Shown here in pieces: positions 42,329 to 53,036 of a stretch of DNA of 64,000 nucleotides; the first letter of the stretch is position 1; each line of letters starts with the position of its first letter. A program made the translations under genes and the position numbers. Source of the stretch: Pelagibius sp050330205 (GTDB taxonomy: Bacteria; Pseudomonadota; Alphaproteobacteria; Kiloniellales; Kiloniellaceae); the NCBI GenBank assembly GCA_050330205.1, contig JBHJOA010000048.1:62001-126000 (forward strand), in the 5' to 3' direction. Under the pieces are notes generated by a model. The model was not told the origin of the DNA, did not search any database, and saw nothing but the letters and a program-made list of their open reading frames with translations.

Positions 42329-44209
42329 ATGCAGCCTTTGCGCCAAATCATTACCGCCTTCGCCGTGGCCGCGGCGCTTGCCCTGCCTCTTGCTTTCGCC
42401 GCTCCGCCCGCTACGGCCCAGGACCAGACAGTCTACAGGGCCCACGCCATCGCCATGCACGGCGAACCGAAGTACGGGCCGGACTTCCCCCACTTCGACT
42501 ACGTCAATCCCGACGCGCCCAAAGGCGGCACCATCCGGCTCTCGGCCACCGGCAACTTCGACACCTTCAACCCATTCAACGCCAAGGGCACGCCGGCCCC
42601 CTCCGCGGGAATCGAGACGCTCATGGTGTCGAGCAGTGACGAGCCCTTCACTATGTACGGCCTGCTGGCCGAGACCATCGAGTGGCCGGAGGACCGCTCC
42701 TGGATCGTCTTCCACCTGAACCCGCAGGCACGCTGGCACGACGGCATGCCGGTGACGCCCGAAGACGTGGTTTTCTCCCTCGATAAGTTAAGAACCGAAG
42801 GACGACCCCTCTACCGCTTCTACTACCAGGGCATCACGGCGGTCGAGAAGGTCGGCGAGCGCAGCGTCAAGTTCACCTTTGCCGAAGGGGAGAACCGCGA
42901 ACTGCCGCTGATCGTCGGCCAACTGCCGGTCTTGCCCAAGCACTATTGGGAGAATCGCGACTTCACTGCGGCGACGCTCGAGCCCCCGCTCGGCAGCGGG
43001 CCTTACAAGGTGGCGCGGTTCGAACCGGGACGTTTTGTGGAGCACTCAAGGGTCGAGGATTACTGGGGCGAGAAAATTCCGGTGCGCCTCGGCACCAACA
43101 ACTACGGCATCATCCGCTACGACTACTTCCGTGATCGCACCATCGAACGCGAGGCCCTGAAAGCCGGCCAGGTCGACTACTTCGAGGAAAACTCCGCAAA
43201 GGAATGGGCAACGGCCTTCGAACTGCCCGTCGTACGCGCCAATCTGCTGATCAAGGAGCAATTTCTGAATAGAAGTTCCGGCGGCATGCAGGCCTTCTAC
43301 ATGAACACTCGGCGCGAGCCCTTTACCAACCGCAAGGTACGCCAGGCACTGGCTTACGCCTTCGATTTCCAATGGACGAACAGGACCGTCTATTACGGTC
43401 AGTACGAGCATCCGGCAAGTTTCTTTGCACCCACTGAATTGGCCTCCAGCGGCCTGCCGCAAGGCGAGGAATTGGAAATTCTGGAGCGCTACCGCGGGCG
43501 CATTCCCGAAGAGGTCTTCACCGAGCCGTACATTCCGCCAAAAACCGATGGCTCCGGCTGGCCACGTCAGAACCTGCAAACCGCTTTCGACCTTCTTGCG
43601 GAAGCCGGCTGGGTTGTCCGAGACATGCAGCTCGTGAACGAGGATACCGGCGCGCCCTTCCGCTTCGAGTTTCTCTATGTCAGTCAGGCCCAGGAACGCG
43701 TTTTGCTGCCCTTCTTCCATAACCTGAAGCGCCTCGGAATTGTGGTGCGGCCTCGCCTGGTTGACTCATCGCAGTACATCAACCGCCTCCGTTCACGCGA
43801 CTTCGATATGATGATCTTCAACAATGCACAGGCCCTGTCTCCCGGCAACGAGCAGCGCGAGTATTGGAACAGCCACGCCGCGGACGAGCCCTCGAGTCGC
43901 AACATCGCCGGCATCAAGGACCCCGTCGTCGACGAGCTGATCGAACTGGTGATCTCCGCGCCGAGCCGCGAAAGCCTGGTCCAGCGCACCCGCGCCCTCG
44001 ATCGCGTGCTGCTCTGGGGCCACTACGTCATCCCGCAGCTCATAGCGCCCTTCGACCGCATCGTTTTCTGGGACAAGTTTGGCCGACCGGAGGTTACGCC
44101 GTTGAACGGGCCCAGCATCTCGTACTGGTGGGTCGACGAGGAGAAGGCGGCTTCCTTACCGCGACGCCGCCGAAACCTGGAGGGGGCCGAAAGTGCCGAA
44201 GGCAGATGA
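42329..44209 (+). CDS. yejA: Oligopeptide ABC transporter substrate-binding protein YejA
   Basis: Periplasmic binding protein of the YejABEF peptide importer (family 5 solute-binding, 626 residues). A Sec signal peptide (FAVAAALALPLAFAAPPATA) ends near residue 31. YejA-type stretches include HGEPKYGPDFPHFDYVNPDA, then PKGGTIRLSATGNFDTFNPF, and further on YFEENSAKEWATAF. The ATG is chosen; a TTG five codons upstream is also in frame. The middle and end use less GC-rich codons than flanking genes. First gene of a four-gene cassette. Confidence 0.92.
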   Translation: MQPLRQIITAFAVAAALALPLAFAAPPATAQDQTVYRAHAIAMHGEPKYGPDFPHFDYVNPDAPKGGTIRLSATGNFDTFNPFNAKGTPAPSAGIETLMVSSSDEPFTMYGLLAETIEWPEDRSWIVFHLNPQARWHDGMPVTPEDVVFSLDKLRTEGRPLYRFYYQGITAVEKVGERSVKFTFAEGENRELPLIVGQLPVLPKHYWENRDFTAATLEPPLGSGPYKVARFEPGRFVEHSRVEDYWGEKIPVRLGTNNYGIIRYDYFRDRTIEREALKAGQVDYFEENSAKEWATAFELPVVRANLLIKEQFLNRSSGGMQAFYMNTRREPFTNRKVRQALAYAFDFQWTNRTVYYGQYEHPASFFAPTELASSGLPQGEELEILERYRGRIPEEVFTEPYIPPKTDGSGWPRQNLQTAFDLLAEAGWVVRDMQLVNEDTGAPFRFEFLYVSQAQERVLLPFFHNLKRLGIVVRPRLVDSSQYINRLRSRDFDMMIFNNAQALSPGNEQREYWNSHAADEPSSRNIAGIKDPVVDELIELVISAPSRESLVQRTRALDRVLLWGHYVIPQLIAPFDRIVFWDKFGRPEVTPLNGPSISYWWVDEEKAASLPRRRRNLEGAESAEGR

Positions 44210-44220
44210 CGCCATCTGCC

Positions 44221-44236
44221 CCGGCTCTGTAGCCGG
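44221..44236 (+). repeat. Intercistronic hairpin between yejA and yejB
   Basis: CCGGCT and AGCCGG pair around CTGT. Hairpins after the binding-protein gene often protect its message and set a higher level than the permease genes; that role is inferred here. Confidence 0.4.
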
Positions 44237-44286
44237 CCTGAACGGAAGCCGCTGTCAAAGCGTCGGCCGCCGAGAATAGGATCGCC

Positions 44287-45381
44287 ATGCTCGCTTACAT
44301 CGTTCGACGCCTGCTGCTGATCGTCCCGACCCTGCTCGGCATCATGGTGGTCAACTTCGTGGTTATCCAGGCAGCGCCCGGCGGGCCGGTCGAGCAAGTC
44401 ATCGCCGAGTTGACCGGAGAGGGTGCTGCCGCTACCAGCCGGGTGACCCGAGAAAGCGGGGAACTCGTCAGCAGAGGCGAGCAGTCCAGCGGCGGCTCCA
44501 CCTATCGAGGGGCACAGGGGCTCGACCCCGCCTTCATCGCCGAACTCGAGCGGCAATATGGCCTCGACAAGCCGATGGGCGAGCGCTTCCTTCTCATGAT
44601 CAGGAATTATCTCGTCTTCGACTTCGGCGAGAGCTTCTTCCGCGGTCGTGCTGTCGTCGACCTGGTCATTGAGAAGATGCCTGTCTCCATCTCTCTCGGC
44701 ATCTGGACCACCTTGCTGGTTTACGGCATCTCCATACCGCTCGGCATTGCCAAGGCGGTGCGCGACGGCAGCCCCTTCGATATCTGGACAAGCGGCTTCA
44801 TCATCGTTGGATTCGCAATCCCCTCGTTCCTCTTTGCCATCTTCCTGATCGTGGTCTTCGCCGGCGGCGAATATTTCAGTTGGTTCCCTCTGCGTGGTCT
44901 CGTCTCGGAAAACTGGGAACAGCTCAGTCTCATTGGAAAGATCGCCGACTATCTTTGGCACATGGTGCTGCCGATTGCGGCTCTCACCATCGGCGGTTTC
45001 GCAGGATTGACGATGCTGACCAAGAATTCCTTCCTGGATCAGATCCGCCAGCAGTACGTCATCACTGCTCGAGCCAAGGGGTTGGCCGCCAACCGTGTGC
45101 TCTATGGCCACGTCTTCCGAAATGCGATGCTGCTCGTGATCGCCGGCTTCCCGAGCGCCTTTATCGGTATTCTCTTCACCGGGTCCCTGCTGATCGAAGT
45201 GATCTTCTCGCTCGACGGCCTTGGCCTGCTCGGCTTCGAAGCGGTGATCAATCGGGACTACCCGATCATATTCGGCACGCTGTTCTTCTTCTCCCTGCTG
45301 GGCCTGCTCATGAATATCGTCGGCGACATCATGTACACCGTGATCGACCCACGCATCGACTTCGAAAGCCGGGAGGTATGA
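44287..45381 (+). CDS. yejB: Oligopeptide ABC transporter permease YejB
   Basis: Membrane subunit of 364 residues with six predicted segments. The N-terminal YIVRRLLLIVPTLLGIMVVN is typical of DppB/YejB permeases. A soluble insert (about residues 45-80) is characteristic of YejB. The EAA loop that meets the ATPase is ARAKGLAANRVLYGHVFRNA near residue 260. One base separates its stop from the yejE GTG. Confidence 0.93.
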   Translation: MLAYIVRRLLLIVPTLLGIMVVNFVVIQAAPGGPVEQVIAELTGEGAAATSRVTRESGELVSRGEQSSGGSTYRGAQGLDPAFIAELERQYGLDKPMGERFLLMIRNYLVFDFGESFFRGRAVVDLVIEKMPVSISLGIWTTLLVYGISIPLGIAKAVRDGSPFDIWTSGFIIVGFAIPSFLFAIFLIVVFAGGEYFSWFPLRGLVSENWEQLSLIGKIADYLWHMVLPIAALTIGGFAGLTMLTKNSFLDQIRQQYVITARAKGLAANRVLYGHVFRNAMLLVIAGFPSAFIGILFTGSLLIEVIFSLDGLGLLGFEAVINRDYPIIFGTLFFFSLLGLLMNIVGDIMYTVIDPRIDFESREV

Positions 45382-45382
45382 C

Positions 45383-46516
45383 GTGACCGGCGCAGGCGAT
45401 CATCACCATCTCCTCGGCATGAGTGTCGGCCCGCTGACCCTACGGCGCTGGCACAACTTCAAATCCAACAGGCGCGGATACTGGTCGTTATGGATCTTCC
45501 TGGCACTCTTCGGCATCAGCCTGATTGCCGAGTTCGTCGCCAACGACCGTCCGTTCCTGGTGTACTTCGACGGTGAGTTCTACACGCCGATCTTCAAGGC
45601 CTATCCCGAGACGACCTTCGGCAGCAGCTTCGAGACCGAGACGGAGTTCAAAGATCCCTTCGTCCAGGAACTTATCAATGAAAAGGGCTGGATGATCTGG
45701 CCACTCGTTCGCCACAATCACCGTTCCTTCGTCTGGGACCTGCCCGACCCGGCACCCTCGCCCCCCAACGCAACACATTGGCTCGGCACTGACGACCAGG
45801 CCCGCGACGTAGTGGCCCGCCTCATCTACGGCTTCCGTATCTCCGTTCTCTTCGGCTTGGTGCTGACCGGCATCTCAGCGGTAATCGGCGTCGCCGCGGG
45901 CGCCGTGCAGGGCTACTTCGGCGGTTGGACCGACCTGCTGTTCCAGCGATTCATCGAGATCTGGTCTGGCCTGCCAACCCTATATCTGCTGATCATCCTG
46001 GCCAGCATCATCGAACCGAACTTTTGGTGGCTGCTGGGCATCATGCTGCTGTTCTCCTGGATGGGCTTCGTCGGTGTTGTGCGCGCCGAGTTTCTGCGCG
46101 CGCGCAACTTCGATTACGTGCGCGCCGCCCGCGCATTGGGCGCCACCAATACAGTTATCATGTACCGCCACGTTCTGCCCAATGCCATGGTCGCCACCAT
46201 CACCTTCCTTCCTTTCATCCTGACCGGCGGTATCACCACCCTGACGGCGCTGGACTTCATCGGCTTTGGGCTGCCCGCCGGCTCCGCCTCGCTCGGCGAG
46301 TTGCTGGCCCAGGGCAAGGCCAACCTGCAGGCACCCTGGCTCGGCCTTACTGGCTTTTTCTCCATCGCTGTGATGCTGAGCCTGCTGGTCTTCATCGGCG
46401 AGGCCGTGCGCGACGCCTTCGATCCGCGCAAGCTCTTCACCGGACCCGCGAAGGCCGAGACCGCGGCGACCGACCGGGCCGCCAAGCCCGCCACCGCCGC
46501 CGGAGGAGACGACTGA
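45383..46516 (+). CDS. yejE: Oligopeptide ABC transporter permease YejE
   Basis: Partner permease of YejB, 377 residues, DppC/YejE type. The N-terminal RRWHNFKSNRRGYWSLWIFL leads to the first segment; a large periplasmic loop follows (to about 130) with THWLGTDDQARDVVARLIYG. The EAA loop is VRAARALGATNTVIMYRHVL. The C-terminus has an Ala-rich tail. Its TGA overlaps the yejF ATG. Confidence 0.93.
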   Translation: MTGAGDHHHLLGMSVGPLTLRRWHNFKSNRRGYWSLWIFLALFGISLIAEFVANDRPFLVYFDGEFYTPIFKAYPETTFGSSFETETEFKDPFVQELINEKGWMIWPLVRHNHRSFVWDLPDPAPSPPNATHWLGTDDQARDVVARLIYGFRISVLFGLVLTGISAVIGVAAGAVQGYFGGWTDLLFQRFIEIWSGLPTLYLLIILASIIEPNFWWLLGIMLLFSWMGFVGVVRAEFLRARNFDYVRAARALGATNTVIMYRHVLPNAMVATITFLPFILTGGITTLTALDFIGFGLPAGSASLGELLAQGKANLQAPWLGLTGFFSIAVMLSLLVFIGEAVRDAFDPRKLFTGPAKAETAATDRAAKPATAAGGDD

Positions 46517-48141
46517 TGGCCCCGCTGCTGCAGGTTCGCAACCTGGGCGTCACCTTCCGCATGCCCGGCGGCGCCGTCCACGCGGTGAAGAACGTCGGCT
46601 TCGATATCGACAAGGGCGAAACCCTGGCCCTGGTCGGCGAGAGCGGCTCCGGCAAGTCGGTGACGGCGCTCTCGGTGCTGCAACTGCTGCCCTACCCGTT
46701 GGCGCAGCACCCGCAGGGCAGTTCCGTCGTCTTCAAAGGGCAGGAGTTGGTCGGCGCCGACGACAAGCTGCTGCGCGAGGTGCGCGGCGACCAGATCTCG
46801 ATGATCTTCCAGGAGCCGATGACCTCGCTGAACCCGCTGCACACGGTGGAAAAGCAGATCAACGAGACGCTGTTCCTGCACAAGGGCATGGACAAGGACC
46901 AGGCGCGCCGGCGCACCCTCGAGCTACTGAAGCTGGTCGGCATCCCCGACGCGGCGAAGCGTCTCTCCGCCTATCCGCACGAGCTGTCCGGCGGCCAGCG
47001 CCAGCGCGTGATGATCGCCATGGCCTTGGCCAACGAGCCCGACCTGCTGATCGCCGACGAGCCCACCACCGCCCTCGACGTCACCATTCAGGCGCAGATC
47101 CTGAAGCTGCTGAAGGAACTGCAGCAGAAGCTCGGCATGGCGATGCTGCTGATCACCCACGACCTCGGCATCGTCCGCAAGATGGCCGACCGCATCTGCG
47201 TCATGACCCAGGGCGAGATCGTCGAACAGGGCAGCGGTGAAGAGATCTTCGAGCGGCCGCAGCATCCCTACACCCAGCGGCTCCTGGCGGCGGAGCCGAA
47301 AGGCCGGCCGATCACTTCCGCCGCCGATGCGCCCATCGTCGTCAGGGGCGACGATGTGAAGGTGTATTTCCCGATCAAGAAGGGCGTGCTCAAGCGCACG
47401 GTCGACTATGTGCGCGCGGTCGACGGCATCTCGGTAACGGTGCGCCAGGGCCACACCGTGGGCGTGGTCGGGGAGAGCGGCTCCGGCAAGACCACGCTAG
47501 GCCTGGCGCTACTGCGCCTGCTGTCGTCCCAGGGCGTCATCGAGTTCGACGGCAAGTCGATCCAGGGCCTCGGCTCCCGGGAGCTGCGTCCGCTGCGCCG
47601 CTCCATGCAGATCGTCTTCCAGGATCCCTACGGCTCGCTCAGCCCGCGCCTCTCCATCGGCCAGATCGTCGCCGAGGGCCTGAAGATCCACGACCTCGGC
47701 GGCAACGAGGCGGAGCGCGAGGAGATGATCATCGCCGCGCTGCAGGAGGTCGGACTCGACCCGGAAAGCCGCCACCGCTACCCGCACGAATTCTCCGGCG
47801 GCCAGCGCCAGCGAGTCGCCATCGCCCGCGCCATGGTCTTGAAGCCACGCCTGGTGGTGCTCGACGAACCGACCTCGGCCCTCGACATGTCGGTGCAGGC
47901 ACAGATCGTCGATCTGCTTCGCGAACTGCAGGAGCGCCACAGTCTCGCCTACCTCTTCATCAGCCACGACCTGAAGGTCGTGCGCGCCCTGGCCGACGAA
48001 GTGATCGTCATGCGCGACGGCAAGGTGGTGGAGCAGGGCAGCGCCCGGCAGATCTTCGACGCCCCGGCGGCCGACTACACCAAAGCGCTGATGAAGGCGG
48101 CCTTCGACCTCGAAGCCGTCGAGGGCGTCGTCTCCACCTGA
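46516..48141 (+). CDS. yejF: Oligopeptide ABC transporter dual ATPase YejF
   Basis: Energising subunit with two fused ABC domains in 541 residues. Domain 1 has Walker A GESGSGKS (about 38-45) and signature LSGGQRQR; domain 2 has GESGSGKT (about 319-326) and FSGGQRQR. Both have Walker B Asp-Glu (ADEPTTALD, LDEPTSALD). The fusion is the hallmark of YejF. The cassette imports peptides and in enterobacteria also microcin C. Confidence 0.95.
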   Translation: MAPLLQVRNLGVTFRMPGGAVHAVKNVGFDIDKGETLALVGESGSGKSVTALSVLQLLPYPLAQHPQGSSVVFKGQELVGADDKLLREVRGDQISMIFQEPMTSLNPLHTVEKQINETLFLHKGMDKDQARRRTLELLKLVGIPDAAKRLSAYPHELSGGQRQRVMIAMALANEPDLLIADEPTTALDVTIQAQILKLLKELQQKLGMAMLLITHDLGIVRKMADRICVMTQGEIVEQGSGEEIFERPQHPYTQRLLAAEPKGRPITSAADAPIVVRGDDVKVYFPIKKGVLKRTVDYVRAVDGISVTVRQGHTVGVVGESGSGKTTLGLALLRLLSSQGVIEFDGKSIQGLGSRELRPLRRSMQIVFQDPYGSLSPRLSIGQIVAEGLKIHDLGGNEAEREEMIIAALQEVGLDPESRHRYPHEFSGGQRQRVAIARAMVLKPRLVVLDEPTSALDMSVQAQIVDLLRELQERHSLAYLFISHDLKVVRALADEVIVMRDGKVVEQGSARQIFDAPAADYTKALMKAAFDLEAVEGVVST

Positions 48142-48172
48142 TTGATCGTATCCGTACTGCGACTGGATTCCC

Positions 48173-49102
48173 GTGGCACTTCTCATCAAGACCGATATCG
48201 ACAGGGGCAACGCCTGGGCCGAGGCCCTGGCCGCCAACTACCCCGAACTCAAGGTTCACACCTGGCCTTACGACGGCGACCCCGCCGCCATCGAGTATGC
48301 GCTGGTGTGGCAGCCGCCGAAGGGCGAACTGAAGCGCTATCCCAAACTCAAGGCGATCTTCTCGGTCGGCGCCGGCGTCGACCACCTGGCGAGCGACCCG
48401 GATCTGCCCGAGGGCGTGCCGGTGGTGCGCATGGTGGAGCCAGGCCTCACCGCCGGCATGTCGGAGTATGTGGTGCTGGCCGTCCTCAACCATCACCGCT
48501 TCATGCTGGACTACGCCGCCCAGCGCCGCGAGAAGGTCTGGGAGGAGATTCCGCAGCTGCCGGCCGAGGCGCGTCAGGTCGGCATGCTCGGCCTCGGCGT
48601 GCTGGGGCGCGACGTGCTCGACAAGCTGAAGCCCTTCGGCTTCAGGCTGGCCGGCTGGAGCCGCAGCCCCAAGTCGATCACCGGTGTCACTTGTTTCCAT
48701 GGGCCGGGCGGCCTCGACGAGTTTCTGGCCGGGACCGACATCCTGGTCTGCCTGTTGCCGCTGACGCCGGAAACCGAGGACATCCTGAACCGCGAGACCC
48801 TGGCCAAGCTGCCGGCGGGCGCCGCCATCGTCAGCGTCGGCCGCGGCCGCCAGGTGGTCGAAGCGGATCTCCTGGAAGCCCTCGACAGCGGGCAGATCGG
48901 CGGCGCCACCCTCGACGTCTTCCGCGAGGAGCCGCTGCCCCAGGACCATCCCTTCTGGGAACACCCGCGCGTCTTCATGACGCCGCACATCGCCAGCATG
49001 ACGGTGCCGGAGACCGCGGTAAGGGCGGTGGTCGCCAACATCCAGCGGCTGCAGTCCGGCGAGGCCCTTCAGCATGTGGTCGACCTGAAGCGCGGCTACT
49101 GA
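48173..49102 (+). CDS. ghrA: Glyoxylate/hydroxypyruvate reductase A
   Basis: D-2-hydroxyacid dehydrogenase of 309 residues (E. coli GhrA 312) that reduces glyoxylate or hydroxypyruvate with NAD(P)H. The nucleotide fold has VGMLGLGVLGRDVLDKLKPF (about 137-156) and AGWSRSPKS, whose Arg-Ser favours NADPH. Catalytic Arg lies in SVGRGRQVVE, Glu in FREEPLPQDHPFW and His in TPHIAS. GTG start. It follows the yej cassette by 31 bases but is probably unrelated to it. Confidence 0.88.
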   Translation: MALLIKTDIDRGNAWAEALAANYPELKVHTWPYDGDPAAIEYALVWQPPKGELKRYPKLKAIFSVGAGVDHLASDPDLPEGVPVVRMVEPGLTAGMSEYVVLAVLNHHRFMLDYAAQRREKVWEEIPQLPAEARQVGMLGLGVLGRDVLDKLKPFGFRLAGWSRSPKSITGVTCFHGPGGLDEFLAGTDILVCLLPLTPETEDILNRETLAKLPAGAAIVSVGRGRQVVEADLLEALDSGQIGGATLDVFREEPLPQDHPFWEHPRVFMTPHIASMTVPETAVRAVVANIQRLQSGEALQHVVDLKRGY

Positions 49103-49115
49103 ACGGCGGCGGCCC

Positions 49116-49499
49116 TCAGGATGCCGGCAGCCGGCGCGCCGCCTCGGCGGCCATGTCCGCGAATTCGCGTAGGAACACCGAGCCCTTGACGCTGCGCTGC
49201 ACGAGGATCGAGCGCTTGTCCGTCTCGTCGACCTTGCGGCGCACGAACTCCAGCTTCTCCAGGCGGTCCACGGCGCGGGTGACCGCCGGCTTCGACATGT
49301 TCAGCGTTGCTGCGAGGCCGCGCACGGTGTGCGGCGGCGGTGCCAGGTAGACCTCGAGGAAAAGCGCGAACTGCCGCGTGGTGAGGTCGGGCAGCGAGCG
49401 GTTGAGGCCGATCACCAGCACGCGATGCCACAGCGCCAGGGCCTGGGTCGGCTGCAGGCCGGCGCCGGAGGGCGGCGATGAACTCGGAGGGGCGGCCAT
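49116..49499 (-). CDS. MarR-family transcriptional regulator
   Basis: A 127-residue winged-helix regulator. The N-terminal part is short; the helix-turn-helix is HTVRGLAATLNMSKPAVTRA (about 57-76) and the wing RRKVDETDKRSILV. It lies 102 bases downstream of the leucyl aminopeptidase gene in the same direction. Target and ligand are unknown. Confidence 0.82.
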   Translation of the reverse strand: MAAPPSSSPPSGAGLQPTQALALWHRVLVIGLNRSLPDLTTRQFALFLEVYLAPPPHTVRGLAATLNMSKPAVTRAVDRLEKLEFVRRKVDETDKRSILVQRSVKGSVFLREFADMAAEAARRLPAS

Positions 49500-49601
49500 G
49501 ACGGCGTTTCGTTCTCGTTGCAGAAGCGGAACGAAGTCTGCAGGACCCGCGACCGCCGCGCAAGGCCGCCCTGGCCTCCGGGCTGTGACAAACGCTGCCC
49601 G

Positions 49602-51011
<1,410 letters not shown>

Positions 51012-51157
51012 GGGGCGGCTCCGGAACTGGTTTCCTTGCGGGAGATTGCGCGGGGCGACCGCGGGCTTGCGCGGCGCGCGCATCTTTGCGCTAAATCGCC
51101 GCGCTGTCGACTCGCAGAACGCCGGCCGGCCGCAGACCGAACGAATGCGGAGGCTCC

Positions 51158-51805
51158 ATGGCCGACACCAAGCTGATCCTGGGGAACAAGACCTATTCTT
51201 CCTGGTCGCTACGCGGCTGGCTGGCCGCCCGCCTGGCGGGCCTGGCCTTCGAGGAAGTGGTCATCCCCCTGCGCAAGCCCGGAACCCGGGCCGAGATCCT
51301 GAAATACAGCCGGGCCGGCAAGGTGCCGACGTTGATGATCGACGGTGAGCCGATCTGGGACAGCCTCGCCATCGCCGAGTACCTGGCCGAGCGCTTTCCA
51401 GACAAAGGCCTCTGGCCCGCCGACCCGGCGGCGCGCCGTCTGGCGCGCTGCGTGACGGCGGAGATGCACGCCGGATTTCCGGCACTGCGCAGCGCCCTGC
51501 CGATGGACCTCAGCAAGCACTACCCGGGCCACCCCATCGGCCCCGAGGTCCAGGCCGACATCGACCGCATCCGGGAGATCTGGCGCGACTGCCGCGCGGG
51601 CTTCGGCCGGGAAGGCGGCTTTCTTTTCGGCCGGGTTTCCATCGCCGACGCGTTCTATGCGCCGGTGGTGACGCGGTTCCGCACCTACGACGTGAAGCTG
51701 GACGAAGTGGCCGCGGACTACTGCGACGCGGTAACCGCCTGGCCGCTGATGCAGGAGTGGACCGCGGCCGCGGCGACGGAGACCGAGGTTACCGTCTTCG
51801 GCTGA
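51158..51805 (+). CDS. Glutathione S-transferase family protein
   Basis: Cytosolic GST-like protein of 215 residues. The thioredoxin-fold half begins LILGNKTYSSWSLRGWLAAR, with Ser14/Ser15 at the usual catalytic position and VPTLMIDGEPIWDSLAIAEYL (cis-Pro and glutathione-binding Asp-Ser) near 55-75. The helical half contains RVSIADAFYAPVVTRF. GGAGG precedes the ATG. Substrate unknown. Confidence 0.9.
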   Translation: MADTKLILGNKTYSSWSLRGWLAARLAGLAFEEVVIPLRKPGTRAEILKYSRAGKVPTLMIDGEPIWDSLAIAEYLAERFPDKGLWPADPAARRLARCVTAEMHAGFPALRSALPMDLSKHYPGHPIGPEVQADIDRIREIWRDCRAGFGREGGFLFGRVSIADAFYAPVVTRFRTYDVKLDEVAADYCDAVTAWPLMQEWTAAAATETEVTVFG

Positions 51806-51818
51806 GCGCGCGGCGTCC

Positions 51819-52859
51819 CTACGGCAGCAACCCGAGCTCGCGGTAGTAGCGTTCGGCGCCCGGGTGAAGCGGGATGCCGAGGCCGTCGAGCGCCTGCTCG
51901 ATGACGATCTGGCTGCCCTTGGGATGGCCCTTGTCGAGCAGCTGGCGCGTCGTCGGGTGCCACAGCGCCTGGGTGATCTGGTAGACCGTCTCCTCGGGCA
52001 CCTTCTCGGATATCACCCACTGGGCGCCGACCGAAAGGGTGTCGACGGCATCGATCCCCGGATAGGTGCCGGGGGGCAGGGACTGGCGGGCAAAGAACGG
52101 CACCTCCTCCAGCAGCGCATCGATCTCCGCACCGGCGATGGGAACGAGGTCGACCAGGGCGCCTTCGGCGAGTTCGAGGACCGCCGTCGCGGGCGTGCCG
52201 GCGACGAAGAAGAAACCGTCGAGGTCGCCTTCCCGAAGGGAGTCGGCCGCCGCGCCGGAACCGAGGGAGAACACCTCGAAATCGTCCAGTTCGATACCAA
52301 AGGCCCGCAGCACCAGCAGGGCGTCCACCCGGGTGCCGGAGCCGGGACGGTCGACGGAGATCCTCTTGCCCCGGATGTCCGGCACGCTGGCGATCCCGGC
52401 GTCGGAGCGCACCACCAGGTGAATGGTTTCGGGGTAGAGGTTGGCAACGGCGCGTAACGATTTCAGCGGTCCGCCGGTCAGGAACAGTTCCTCGCCACGG
52501 TAGGCCCAGTAGGCGACATCGGATTGGACGAATCCGGACTCCACGCTGCCGTCCTCGATCTGGCGGACGTTGTCCACGGAGCCGCGCGTCGACTGCGCCA
52601 CGGCGACCAGGCCGGGCACCCCGCAGCTGCCGCCGCCCTCGCAATCGCGGCTGCCCGGCGGGCTGGAGATGGCGCTGGCGATGATGCCGCCGATCGGAAA
52701 ATAGGTGCCGGCGGTAGAGCCGGTGGCGATGCGGAAGAAGCGGAGATCCTGCGCAGCGGCCGCGGCGGCCAGCGCCAGCAGCGAAACGAGGAGTCCGGCG
52801 ATGAGAATGCCGCGGGGCGCGAGCCGGCCCAAGGCGCCCGGGAGCTTAGCTGTCGACAT
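51819..52859 (-). CDS. TAXI-family TRAP transporter substrate-binding protein
   Basis: Periplasmic binding protein of the TAXI type, 346 residues. The ATG has GGAG seven bases upstream and begins a signal peptide (GILIAGLLVSLLALAAAAAA). The mature start FRIATGSTAGTYFPIGGIIA is the TAXI signature, and DIRGKRISVDRPGSGTRVDA is the second conserved block. Cys pairs in DCEGGGSCG suggest a disulfide. No fused TRAP permease (DctMQ type) is nearby, so it must use a permease encoded elsewhere or act as a sensor. Confidence 0.9.
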   Translation of the reverse strand: MSTAKLPGALGRLAPRGILIAGLLVSLLALAAAAAAQDLRFFRIATGSTAGTYFPIGGIIASAISSPPGSRDCEGGGSCGVPGLVAVAQSTRGSVDNVRQIEDGSVESGFVQSDVAYWAYRGEELFLTGGPLKSLRAVANLYPETIHLVVRSDAGIASVPDIRGKRISVDRPGSGTRVDALLVLRAFGIELDDFEVFSLGSGAAADSLREGDLDGFFFVAGTPATAVLELAEGALVDLVPIAGAEIDALLEEVPFFARQSLPPGTYPGIDAVDTLSVGAQWVISEKVPEETVYQITQALWHPTTRQLLDKGHPKGSQIVIEQALDGLGIPLHPGAERYYRELGLLP

Positions 52860-53036
52860 GATGAGTCTCCGCTCGACTGGCGTGCGTTCGCTCACCTCTC
52901 TGTCATTCGGAGCCTGCACGACGGCCCCGGTGAGCCGGCCCTGGTAGATAGAGATATATCAAGCCTCGCGGCCGGATCAAGGAGGGCCAGAGCCGCTCTA
53001 TTCCTGGGGCCAGGAGGAGCCGTCTCGCGCTCACCG

